From NCBI GenBank assembly GCA_016490735.1, contig JAEMWC010000563.1:22501-86500 (forward strand): 64,000 nt of DNA, in the 5' to 3' direction. The translations under genes were made by a program, and so were the position numbers. Shown in pieces: positions 43,659 through 53,129 of the stretch (its first letter is position 1; every line of letters begins with the position of its first letter). This DNA comes from Pachyseris speciosa. Taxonomy: Eukaryota > Cnidaria > Anthozoa > Scleractinia > Pachyseridae. The notes under the pieces were generated by a model. The model did not search any database and was not told the DNA's origin. It worked only from the letters and a program-made list of their open reading frames with translations.

Positions 43659-44460
43659 TAGGGACTTTAAGCAAGGACTACGGAAGCGTCTAGTACGGTG
43701 ACCGGAAGTAATTTTGCTTCCCGTCACGCGTCATTGGCCTGGTTTCTAGCCGTAGTCAGCTCGCCGAATATGTAGGAATCATGGCGGGCCGGAGTGGAAA
43801 GTACGTAAGTCTGTTGATGTATTTTCCTTCACTGTTCATGCTTCGTATGCCAGTGTTTGAACCTAAACGGCAACATACCGATATTTTATCCCTTTTTGGC
43901 CGTCGTTAGTGATTTCTCAAAAAGTATTTCTCGATTTTGAGCACTAAATGCAGTGGGCGGCGTGAAACTCAAACAACATGTTTCTGGCGAGCTGCGAAAG
44001 CAATGTAATTAACCAGCTTTCACGATTCTTGGCACGCCTTTTCCAAATAATCGAATTTGGAAATCTTTCATTGTGGAAATATTTTACTTATTGGAACTTG
44101 TATATTAGCACTTGGGCGAGGAAAACGCATGACTGGAAAATCCAGTTCGATATTATTTTATAATTTTGTTGTTTTTAGGCGCATAGAATGGAGTCGACAA
44201 AATGATGTTGTGTTGTGTACAGAAATAAAATTTACACCGTGAGAAAGAAGAAGCAAGTCTCTTATTTCTTTAACACATGGCATGACGTACCCACTTCTGC
44301 CACTTCGTCGAAGAGAAAAAGATTATAAACGTTTCGTACAACGCGACGTAGTACGGCTTGCTTAATGTAATTTCCGCGGAACTATACGTACTCGTCCCAT
44401 TCTTCCGCAGTCAAAACCCGCCGTACTGGACGCTTCCGTAGTCCTTGCTTTAAGTTCCTA
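43659..44460. mobile_element. 798-bp TIR element with TA target and a two-exon mini-gene
   Basis: Element 43661-44458: GGGACTTTAAGCAAGGACTA and the inverted GGAACTTAAAGCAAGGACTA continue into CGGAAGCGTC(T/C)AGTACGG on both arms. TA borders each end. The interior contains a candidate spliced mini-frame (separate entry). Confidence 0.8.
43781..44242 (+). CDS. Candidate two-exon mini-frame inside a transposon (Myb/SANT-like start)
   Basis: Exon 1 ATG at 43781 reads MAGRSG plus two bases, ending at a GTACGT/GTAAGT donor (43801 or 43804). Exon 2 after TTTTTAG at 44179 continues in frame KRIEWSRQNDVVLCTEIKF to a TGA at 44240. A short basic start then W(T/S)xxxDxxLCxE is the opening of Myb/SANT or trihelix DNA-binding domains that accompany some DNA transposons. 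The domain is cut short, as expected if a deletion derivative kept the first helix. Splicing and family are inferred by eye. Confidence 0.35.
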
Positions 44461-44965
44461 TTGTCGAGTCGTTCGAACGAGGCACACTCGTGTAGCGCGC
44501 TTGTTTCTGCCGGTTGCGCCTGTCTGTTTGTTGTTTAAACAACGAGGTATACACGAGTAACGCGCGCTTGTTTGGACTCGTGGCTTTAAAAAGGAACGAG
44601 TTATATACATGAGTAACTTTACCATTTAGATTTTTCTATGTTTCGTACTAGTTTCAGTCCTCTTGGCTTTTGGCCGAGCGTAATCCAATCAGCGACAATC
44701 AGCGAGCACGACGTGACAATCCGGAAATTTTAGGCAAATGGTAAACAAAACGTACCGTTCCTTCCAAACGAAAATTCCCAACCGAAATTTCCAGAATTTT
44801 TTTCTAAATGGTAAACAACCCGCATGACGTTCCCAAAGGACCTCCTCTGACGGATAGCGCGTGCGCATGATAATCGACCCAATCCCCTCTCGATCTTGTT
44901 CACTTCCGCACTGCCTCCAAATGCAAAGGCATGGTAAAATATGACGCGCCAAAACGGACAAAAAT
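44461..44965. other. Repeat fragments, no gene
   Basis: 44498-44527 repeats 43621-43650 (CGGTTGCGCCT.TCTG) as a direct flank of the preceding element. 44820-44930 resembles the KLHL 5-prime region (CTCCTCTGACGGATAGCG, CACTTCCGCACTGCCTCC), i.e. a further orphan upstream fragment. Confidence 0.55.
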
Positions 44966-45205
44966 ACTTCTTTGATATATATAAGACTTCTCCTAAATAT
45001 ATAATACTTGTTTCATATCGATAAAACTCGATGTAGAAATATCCAACTTGTTTCCAAATAAACAAAACATCTTGTAAATATATAAAACTTCTTTGAATAT
45101 TTATACAACTTGAGGCACAAATACAAAACTTGTTTCAAATATTTGACTTGGTTCACACAAATAGGACTTGCGCCGCATATATAAAACTTCTTATCGATTA
45201 GATTA
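44966..45205. repeat. 20-bp AT-rich minisatellite, 12 units
   Basis: ACTT(C/G)TTT.AAATATATAAA recurs with starts at 44966, 44986, 45006, 45026, 45046, 45067, 45087, 45108, 45128, 45146, 45166 and 45186. Spacing is strict at 18-21 bp although bases diverge. Confidence 0.85.
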
Positions 45206-46335
45206 TTGCAAATCGATACCACAGTTGGCATCCAGGCCTCTGGAAAACGGGTTTACCTAAAACAGGGAATCCGGAATTCGGAATCCGGAATCTAGAAACT
45301 GGAATTAATAATTACTAAAAGGGTTAAAAGAAGCGAACAAGACGATAGATATCTTACACAAGGAGGTAGGTGACAGGACTGGAGTCTTAGTCTGGGACTT
45401 GGTTTGTTCTTTCCAGCTGAGTCGCTGTGGAGGGATATAGGGATAACTATTAAGAAGACCGAATGCAGGATCATTAAATGGAGCCGTTAACGAGCCGACC
45501 CGCGAGATTTTACACTAGCCTTTTACATGTTTAACCTTAAGAAACAAACAGGCCCATGCAGTGCGACCCTCGCTGCAAAAACGTAGTGAGAAGCATTGCT
45601 ATTGGGAATAAAATCTTTCTTGGAGCAGATAACCACATTTATCGCCTACTGTAAAAGTAGGCCTGGCGGAGTCCTCAGTTGTTGAAGGTATCCTTAACCG
45701 ATCAGAAGTGGAGAGTAGTGGATTTCACGTGCTCGAGGTTCCTATATAAAAGTTTCAAGGTATATTGAGCACCATACTGACTTAAGTTTCAGCAAAGGAG
45801 CGACTCTTGGAAAGCCCCTCGAAAAAAAGAGCAATGACTGAAGACGGTATGAGGGTGAATCTTTCTGAAAATGTTGTAAGCAAACGAAAGCACTAAAACA
45901 ATCCTCACCCAGCCCCCATAGCTATCATTTCCAGGTGGGGCATTTATAAAAGTCTTTTTTTGGGGGGGGGTGGGGGGGGAGGAATTAATCTCTCGGATTA
46001 TATTCATTTCGTGTTAGTTTTTTTTTCTGTATATTTAAAGTTTTTTTTGAGTGATCTTTCTTCGTCTTTTCGAGATGTTCCGGAATGTACCAGGATGTTC
46101 CGGAATGTTCCATGTTCCTCGTTTTATCGACGGCCACTCGACAACCTGAAATGTACGCGCCGATACAGTTCCCAAACATTCCAGCATGGAGCAACAGACA
46201 ATGACCAATCAGGCGTAAGCGTTCCCACGCGCAATTAAGTCAAGATATGCAAAGTGATTTTTCTCTGCTTCCTGGTCACGAAGCGTTTAAAATAATAAGC
46301 AAAAAAATAGCTCTTGTTTTATAAAGATCTAGCTG

Positions 46336-46368
<33 letters not shown>

Positions 46369-46431
46369 TAAGCTGGCTCGACTGTCGCACGACTCCAGCA
46401 CGACTTCGTTTTAGACGTCGAATTTAATTCT
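45206..46431. other. No gene recognised
   Basis: Contains a G-tract (45961-45980), short GGAATCCGGAATTC and ATGTTCCGGAATGT repeats, and a half copy of the GTTTCAAACGTCGTGCTAC family (about 46345-46430). No RNA gene was found on inspection for U1, U2, U4, U5, U6 and 5S signatures. Confidence 0.45.
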
Positions 46432-46551
46432 GTGAATGATATATGAAATGAATCATATATGAACTGCGGAAATGAAATCAAATGAAGAATGATCCTCGCA
46501 GTTGTGAACGCAATTTATGCAATTGCGAAAGGAAGCCGGAAAAAAAATTCA

Positions 46552-46599
46552 GGACTTCAACGGGGTTCGAACCCGTGACCTCGCGATTACCGGTGCGAT

Positions 46600-46625
<26 letters not shown>
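46552..46625 (-). tRNA. tRNA-like unit 1, GGT anticodon-like loop
   Basis: GGCTTCA pairs with TGAAGTC as a 7-bp acceptor. The A-box is TAGCTCAGTTGGTTAGAGC and the T arm ACGGG-TTCGAAC-CCCGT is perfect. The anticodon arm TCGC...GCGA encloses ACCGGTAATC, with GGT where the anticodon would be, but with an extra base and no U33. Promoter boxes look intact, so pol III transcription is possible; amino-acid identity is doubtful. Confidence 0.55.
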
Positions 46626-46640
<15 letters not shown>

Positions 46641-46801
46641 AGGTCAATTGTGGGTTCATTTGTTCCCGTGAAAGAAATGAGTGTGAATGATATATGAAAT
46701 GAATCATATATGAACTGCGGAAATGAAATCAAATGAAGAATGATCCTTGCAGTTGTGAACGCAATTTATGCAATTGCGAAAGGAAGCCTGAAAAAAATTC
46801 A

Positions 46802-46849
46802 GGACTTCAACGGGGTTCGAATCCGTGACCTCGCGATTACCGGTGCGAT

Positions 46850-46875
<26 letters not shown>
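46802..46875 (-). tRNA. tRNA-like unit 2
   Basis: Same as unit 1 except for a mismatch in the T stem (CGGAT instead of CGGGT). Confidence 0.5.
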
Positions 46876-46890
<15 letters not shown>

Positions 46891-47051
46891 AGGTCAATTG
46901 TGGGTTCATATGTTCCCGTGAAAGAAATGAGTGTGAATGATATATGAAATGAATCATATATGAACTGCGGAAATGAAATCAAATGAAGAATGATCCTCGC
47001 AGTTGTGAACGCAATTTATGCAATTGCGAAAGGAAGCCTGAAAAAAATTCA

Positions 47052-47099
47052 GGACTTCAACGGGGTTCGAATCCGTGACCTCGCGATTACCGGTGCGAT

Positions 47100-47125
<26 letters not shown>
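47052..47125 (-). tRNA. tRNA-like unit 3
   Basis: Same as unit 2, including the T-stem mismatch. Confidence 0.5.
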
Positions 47126-47140
<15 letters not shown>

Positions 47141-47301
47141 AGGTCAATTGTGGGTTCATATGTTCCCGTGAAAGAAATGAGTGTGAATGATATATGAAAT
47201 GAATCATATATGAACTGCGGAAATGAAATCAAATGAAGAATGATCCTCGCAGTTGTGAACGCAATTTATGCAATTGCGAAAGGAAGCCTGAAAAAAATTC
47301 A

Positions 47302-47340
47302 GGACTTCAACGGGGTTCGAACCCGTGACCTCGCGATTAC
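47302..47340 (-). pseudogene. tRNA-like unit 4, truncated
   Basis: Only the 3-prime half (T arm and part of the anticodon arm) remains before the array ends. T stem as in unit 1. Confidence 0.7.
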
Positions 47341-47553
47341 TGTCATGGGCTCCTGCTATCGATAAGGAAATTTAAAAAATGGAAAGCAAGAGAATAAAGG
47401 ACAATAATAAAAACGACTCAGTTTTGAAAACAAAACAAAAAAAGATTAAAAGCAAACCAAGGAATAATATTAGTTCTGCGGGAAAAAGGTTGAATCATGA
47501 CACTTTTGCACGGCGTATTAAAGTGTCACGCAATAGCCTTGTGAAATCAATGT

Positions 47554-48949
47554 GAAATTGCCCGGGTCGGTACATTTCACTGACCCCCAGTCCATAGACT
47601 ACCATGATGGACTACCGAAATGGACCACCTATATGGACTGCTAAATGGACTACCAAAAATGGACTACCCTAAATTACCTACCTTGAAAAAAAAATAGTAA
47701 AGTTTGGTTGTTTTCATCAATTGATCGTGATCTCCACCATCTTGTTATTTTTTAAATGCTGCTGGTCAGCTGTTCTGCAGGGGTATTCATTCGTCTCGCG
47801 TGACGGCTGACACGCTGGATGGTCAGTAAAAATTCATTTATAATCGTTTGTTATAAATAGGGTAGGGAAAATCACAGATATTAGTAAAGTTTGGTTGTTT
47901 TCATTGATTGATCGTGATCTCCACCGTCTTGTTATTTTTAAATGCTGCTGGTTAGCTTTTCTGCAGGCGCATTCACTCGTCGTGCATGATGGCTGACAGG
48001 CTGCAGCTGGAGTAAAAATTTGATTTATAATCTTCCAGGTGATTCCTTACCTGGCTGTCATGATGCTCAAAATGGTAAGTGACAGAAGAAGATACAACTC
48101 AAAAATAGATCACATGACCAGGGCCAGCGGGGTACTCCCAGAAAAATTGGGTGGGGGTGCAGCCTGCTTCCCAAAAGCCTTACCTTATTTTCAGTGCACC
48201 TAGCCTCAAGAATAGTTATTTTTTTCTGCTATTGTAATACTTTGTGCATTAATTCCAAAAACATGTAGCATTTATTTCCAGCCTTTAGAGTTTTTTATGG
48301 GGCTTACGATAAACTATGGATCATTTGGTACACGACCAAGTCAGCTGGGGCGTGGGTCTATTCCCCAGTTGACTATTATGTATGCATGTTTACAAAGACG
48401 TAGCGTGATGATCAGTTTGTGACTTTAACTGGGGAAAAGACCCATGCTCCTTACTAGCTTGATCGTGTGGCAGATGACGGCTAGATGTCGTAACTTTTAC
48501 AGCCTGTAAAAAGTCGAGATTTGGTTAAAAAAAAAAATGAAAGTTATGTGTTTTGAATAGGTGCAAAGATTAATTTCAGCGAAAAAAAATATTTCAGTGT
48601 TAGGGGCACTTAAAGACCAAAATATCTGTGATTTTCCCTACCCTATTTATAACAAACGATTATAAATGAATTTTTACTGACCATCCAGCGTGTCAGCCGT
48701 CACGCGAGACGAATGAATACGCCTGCAGAACAGCTAACCAGCAGCATTTAAAAAATAACAAGATGGTGGAGATCACGATCAATTGATGAAAACAACCAAA
48801 CTTTACTTTTTTTTTTTCAAGGTAGGTAATTAAGGGTAGTCCATTTTTGGTAGTCCATTTAGCAGTCCATATAGGTGGTCCATTTCGGTAGTCCATCATG
48901 GTAGTCCATGGACTGGGGGTCAGTGAAATGTACCGACCCGAAATTGCCC
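47554..48949. mobile_element. Mutator-like element with ~325-bp TIRs and 10-bp TSD
   Basis: Element 47564-48939 has termini GGGTCGGTACATTTCACTGA, inverted at the right, with arms of about 325 bp differing at only a few sites. GAAATTGCCC is repeated on both flanks (47554-47563, 48940-48949). Long TIRs plus a 9-10-bp duplication are typical of Mutator-like transposons. The interior carries a second, diverged copy of part of the left arm (about 47885-48030) and no transposase, so it is non-autonomous. The GGACTACC..AAATGGAC words near the ends form short internal repeats. Confidence 0.92.
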
Positions 48950-49948
48950 TGCTGTCAGTTCCAGTCAAGCGTTAGCCCTTCGGAAGAGCGAATCCGAAGG
49001 ACGAAAACTTCAGCACTAGAATCTCTTTACGGATGGTACCCTCACCTATAAATTCTGTTGATAAACCAAATATTTCATCATACTTAAACCTGCTCTGAAT
49101 ATCTATCTGAATATCTCTGTAAAGAGGATGTCTTGTGTCTTCTTTGACCCCAAATTAGAGGTAGCATTCCAACAAGAAAATAGTGACTGAAAACCGGAAT
49201 TTACTTGTGACTCCAACACAGTAACCATGTACACCTGCAGTCGGCTACTGATTTGTATACATTCCATACCTGTTATTTCTCACATGTTGTACAGGTGTTT
49301 TTAAGTAATAAGGTGAAGAGATAGTCCATTCTGTTCCTTAGAAAATGAAATAACTAAAATCATGCGCTAGTTTTGTTGCATACAGTTTTGGTTTGTTTCA
49401 TGTTTTCTTACAAGGGTCTCAGTTAAGGGAGTGATCAATGCTATGTGGGCTAATTAAAACTATTTTTTAACGCTTTCCTAGGGTAAACCTCGAAGTAGTG
49501 ACGTAAACAAGAGGTGCATGGAAAAATCATGAGATGCTTGGCGCGCTTGCGTGACGTCACCTCTACAAGTGCCATACTGCCTACAGATATGACAAGATTG
49601 TTCGATGGCATCAAAAATTAGTTGTGTGTTCCTGTTCAATGAGGATAAAAAAGTCGGCACAAAGTGTAAGAACTACACTGAGTGGCACGCTGACCATTAG
49701 CGGGCGTGTACAAATATTATTCGAAGGATGTCCAAGTTCATTTGAATAAAATTTTATTTCAATTCAGGGATTCAAAGACGTTATTTTGTTAAACGCGAAC
49801 AAACATAATCAAAGCAATATGATGTTGACATGTTTCCGACCACAACTAATAGCTGTATATGTAACTTTACAACATGACAACAAGGAATCTCAACGTGCTG
49901 CAGCCGAACATTCCAGATGCCTTAAATATTTTGAAAGCAATCATTAGG
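48950..49948. other. No gene recognised
   Basis: No supported coding frame or repeat family in this stretch. Confidence 0.4.
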
Positions 49949-50745
49949 CTATACTTGATAATGGGTGCTGTGGACAGGCCTGCAGCGTCCAAATCCTAAT
50001 CGTTTCAAATTATCTGTTATTTCTATAAAAAGCATTAACCTTTCTTCTGGGTTTTGTGGTACTCGGTGGTTGGGGACTATATATCCCACGAGGTCCTCAA
50101 ACTCCCGCGAGTAATCTCTGGATTGTGCCCCGAAAAAGAGTTTTACAAGCTTCCACAACTTCTTCAGTGGTGGACATCAACGAGATAACTGTGGGTCGAA
50201 TATACTTCAGGCACAAAGTACATTACGTCTGGCTTTCCTCCAAGAGCATCTACGTTTTTGTCAACTCTTAGTGTCTTGATATTCCACAATTTTGCACCAG
50301 AGCGGAGTTAGGCATAAACAAAACTTTAAGCATTCTTTAAGCAACGGGTCAACATCTAAAAAGACACCAGAATCTCTAAAATCCTTAAACAAGTTCATCC
50401 AGCAGCCGCCTCCACCTTGCCTTAACTTTGACCAGTAGGCTTCTATTCTTTGGTTGGCACTACTTCCTTGAAAAATCCTGTTATCGCCTGCTAAATCATC
50501 GCCGTCATTATACCTTAATAGCCTCTGGATGGTGGAAACCCACATGTTTTCCATTCCCTTATCAATGCGAGCCACCCTAGGTACTCCACCTATCTGCTGG
50601 ACAGTGCTTAGAAAAAATCAACACCAATATTCGGGTTCGGGTTATTATTGGTTGAACCTACTTTTAGGCACAGTATACGCCGTGAGAAGCCATCTGCACA
50701 GCCATGCAAACAAAATCCATACAGTTTTAGTTTATCTCAGCCATC
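49949..50745 (-). pseudogene. DDE/rve-type integrase core fragment
   Basis: Minus strand. Upstream, in shifting frames, reads LKLYGFCLHGCADGFSRRI (first Asp region), then STVQQIGGVPRVARIDKGME (second Asp, where relatives usually have D-x-G-T-E-N) and GSSANQRIEAYWSKLRQGGG (catalytic Glu), then CWMNLFKDFRDSGVF. This D...D...E order matches a family of integrase-core proteins frequent in cnidarian and fish genomes. A further open piece lies downstream (50158-49949). Several frame breaks mean it is dead. Family placement is from motif memory. Confidence 0.6.
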
Positions 50746-50761
50746 TAAACAGCCTGATATA

Positions 50762-51020
50762 CTAAGCCATATCCAAAGTCGGAAATCCCAATCCCGAATT
50801 CCGAAATCCGAATTTCGAATTCCGAAGTCTGAAGTCTGAAGTCTGAAGTCTGAAGTCTGAAGTCTGAAGTCTGAAGTCTGAAGTCTGAAGTCTGAAGTCT
50901 GAAGTCCGAAGTCCGAAGTCTGAAGTCTGAAGTCTGAAGTCTGAAGTCCGAAGTCTGAAGTCTGAAGTCTGAAGTCTGAAGTCTGAAGTCTGAAGTCCGA
51001 AGTCTGAAGTCTGAAGTCCC
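50762..51020. repeat. Heptamer minisatellite GAAGTCT
   Basis: About 28 tandem GAAGTCT units with scattered GAAGTCC variants, preceded by related GAATTCCGAAATCC words. The TSDFRLQ-repeat open frames on the minus strand are artefacts. Confidence 0.95.
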
Positions 51021-51034
51021 TCCTCGGCTTTCGT

Positions 51035-51428
51035 ACATTCCAGTTCAAGAGGGGAAAAGGTTTTTGTTGTGTTCTCTTGAGTTGCCGTAATTTGGATGAC
51101 AAAATTATCCAACGTACAATTCTGTGTGTGTACGCGTTTTATCAGCCAAAAAACGATATTCCCAAAATCTATCAAAATCAGTCAATCAATCAATTAATTA
51201 ATTAATTAATTAATTAATTAATTGATTTATTTATTTCTTTATTTTTGCGAAAAAGAAAACAGACTGCTGCCAGGGCAGGGCTTGGTTCCTCGTGGGAGAT
51301 CGCATAACGTTCCGACAGGAACTCCTCAACTCCTCTAACGGATAGCGTGCGCATGATAATCGACCCAATCCCCTCTCGATCTTGTTCACTTCCGCATTGC
51401 CTCCAAAGGCAGGGTAAAAAGTTGCAAG
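51035..51428. promoter_or_regulatory. Gene D 5-prime region, duplicated upstream of the C stub
   Basis: Matches 40540-40906 and 61250-61620, including GTTTTTGTTGTGTTCTCTTG, the (TCAA/TTAA/TTTA) microsatellite at 51178-51243 and CACTTCCGCA(T/C)TGCCTCCAA just before the ATG. It is a candidate promoter plus 5-prime UTR. Confidence 0.55.
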
Positions 51429-53129
51429 ATGTCGGCTGTTTCTGAACCCATGAAAGCAGATCCTGCACATCACTGTCAAGAACTTATCGAGCGTCTCGAT
51501 GCCTTGAGAGAAAACGAAAGTTTCTGTGATGTGACAGTGGTAGTAAAATCCAGGGAATTCAAAGCTCACAAGCTTGTGCTAGCCGCTGCAAGCCCGTTCT
51601 TCCTTTCGCTTCTTGAAAGCGACATGAAAGAAAGCAACGAACAGTTGATCAGAATAGAGCTTGAAGAGGCAACTGCGTCTGTCATGGAAGATGTGTTGAA
51701 GTACATTTACACGGCAACTGTTTCACTGTCGGAGGAAAGGGGCCACAACTTGATTGCAACTGCAGATTACCTCCTCTTACCAGGTTTAAAAACATTGGCT
51801 GCTAGTTTCTTGAAGGAGAATCTAACGACTGAGAACTGTGTTTTCAATTATTACTTTGCTGACAAGTATCAATGCTTTGAACTGAGGGAGGGCGCCCGTG
51901 AGATGATCACTGCAAATTTCAGTGTCGTTATGGAAACGGATGATTTTCTTAACCTTGGTGTAAAGCAAGTCATGGAGTGGGTGTCTTGTGATGATGTCAT
52001 TGTCAGTGCAGAGGAAGAAATTTTCAAAGGAATTGTGAAGTGGGTGTCTTACAACAGGAGTGAAAGAGAAAAGGACTTTCCCGAGTTATTGCATGAAGTC
52101 CGCATGATGTCCATATCACAAGAGTTTTTACTTGACAAATTAATTAATGAAGAGTTGATAATAACTAACAATGACTGTCTTAATTTTGTATCGGGGTTTA
52201 TGAAGCAGATTTTAAAATCCACCTCAGAAATTTCTGGCAAATCAGCAAGGAAGTGCCTGGAGTTGCACAAAGATGCAATTTTTGTTTGTGGAGGAAGAAA
52301 TGCATTGTGTTACCTTCCCCTTACAAATGAATGGTACCGGTTGATGAACATGACCTTGGAACATCAAGACCATGCTGCTGTACAATGCAGAGCTAAAGTT
52401 CATGTTTTCAGTAAGCAAAGAGTTGCGTCTGACCAGTCACAAATAGCAGAGTACTATGTATCTTCCACAAACACCTGGGGAGCAATTCAAACTAAGTTTC
52501 AATATGACGAGCAATTTTCCAGTTTATTGGTGTTAAATGGTGACCCTGCCTTGTATGCATTAACAAACACTGAAACTGTTCCTGAGAATACCATTTTTAA
52601 ATATGATCCTGGCAAGAATACATGGAAAATACTTGGGGATAAAGCCCTTACTCGATGGGGAGCTTGTGGTGTTACAGATGGTCATCATATTTACATAATT
52701 GGTGGCACTAAGAATGAAGATAAAATAATTAATGGAACAACTAAAGTAGAAAAGATTAGTCCAAGTGGAGACATCTGGGAAGAGATTGCATCTATGAATG
52801 AATCAAGACATGGTGCCTTTGGTGCAGCCATGAATGGAAAAATTTATGTAGCAGGTGGATTGCAAAAGAATGGATGCAGTCAGACAGTGCTCAAGACCTG
52901 TGAGGTGTACAACCTATCAAGTGATGAATGGCAAATGGTACCCAGTCTGAATGTGCCTCGTCATTCTGCAAGCATGGTGAGTTTTAAGGGAACTTTATAT
53001 GTTGTTGGTGGCTTGAAAGATAATATTTTCAAGTCAAGGGAGTTGTCAGTGGAAATACTTGATTCTGATGCAAATGAATGGAAGAAAAAATCAGTCATAC
53101 CTGTTGATCATGAAAAAAAACAGGAGTAA
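51429..53129 (+). CDS. Gene D: BTB-BACK-Kelch (KLHL-type), 566 aa, C-terminus frameshifted
   Basis: Predicted CUL3 adaptor, close paralogue of gene C with about 30 replacements seen by eye (for example WGAIQTKFQYDEQFSSL for WKAIQTKFEYDEQFSGL). BTB (FCDVTV, AHKLVLAAASPFF), BACK (FNYYFADKYQCF) and Kelch blades (FVCGG, YIIGG, YVAGG, YVVGG) are intact. After VIPVDHEKK a one-base loss in an A-run (GAAAAAAAACAGGAG, about 53112-53126) brings a stop. The homologous ending KACFVNIHKNVLENP lies in the next frame, to a TAG at 53195. The last 23 residues, including the strand expected to close the propeller, would be lost. Partner of B-prime-prime. A homopolymer sequence error is a strong alternative. 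Confidence 0.88.
   Translation: MSAVSEPMKADPAHHCQELIERLDALRENESFCDVTVVVKSREFKAHKLVLAAASPFFLSLLESDMKESNEQLIRIELEEATASVMEDVLKYIYTATVSLSEERGHNLIATADYLLLPGLKTLAASFLKENLTTENCVFNYYFADKYQCFELREGAREMITANFSVVMETDDFLNLGVKQVMEWVSCDDVIVSAEEEIFKGIVKWVSYNRSEREKDFPELLHEVRMMSISQEFLLDKLINEELIITNNDCLNFVSGFMKQILKSTSEISGKSARKCLELHKDAIFVCGGRNALCYLPLTNEWYRLMNMTLEHQDHAAVQCRAKVHVFSKQRVASDQSQIAEYYVSSTNTWGAIQTKFQYDEQFSSLLVLNGDPALYALTNTETVPENTIFKYDPGKNTWKILGDKALTRWGACGVTDGHHIYIIGGTKNEDKIINGTTKVEKISPSGDIWEEIASMNESRHGAFGAAMNGKIYVAGGLQKNGCSQTVLKTCEVYNLSSDEWQMVPSLNVPRHSASMVSFKGTLYVVGGLKDNIFKSRELSVEILDSDANEWKKKSVIPVDHEKKQE

Larger units (their letters stand above)
46432..47340 (-). repeat. 250-bp tandem repeat, 3.6 units, each with a tRNA-like sequence
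   Basis: Units start GTGAATGATATATGAAATGA at 46432, 46683, 46933 and 47183. Each contains an imperfect palindrome (TGATATATGA..TCATATATGA) and a minus-strand tRNA-like body. The last unit stops inside the tRNA-like part at 47340. Units are almost identical, with single-base differences in the T stem. Confidence 0.92.

Noticed and set aside
43132..43674. 180-codon minus-strand frame with CPVCHGL...HTLMNHNC
   Set aside because: It spans a TIR element border and the inverted repeat. The Cys/His spacing is suggestive of a zinc finger, but no homologous continuation or start could be supported.
44966..45205. Regular repeats as a CRISPR array
   Set aside because: No conserved repeat/spacer distinction, AT-rich diverged units, and the genome is eukaryotic.
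45290..45720. Possible small nuclear RNA gene
   Set aside because: No match to remembered U1, U2, U4, U5, U6 or 5S signatures on either strand.
46482..46697. Plus-strand frame containing FRTSTGFEPVTSRL
   Set aside because: It reads through the tRNA-like sequence in the opposite strand, a common artefact of tRNA genes and SINEs.
49478..49660. 60-codon minus-strand frame as a small gene
   Set aside because: No recognisable motif, no start context, and no paralogue within the window.
50737..51175. TSDFRLQ-repeat protein
   Set aside because: Heptamer repeat read in three frames; no gene context.
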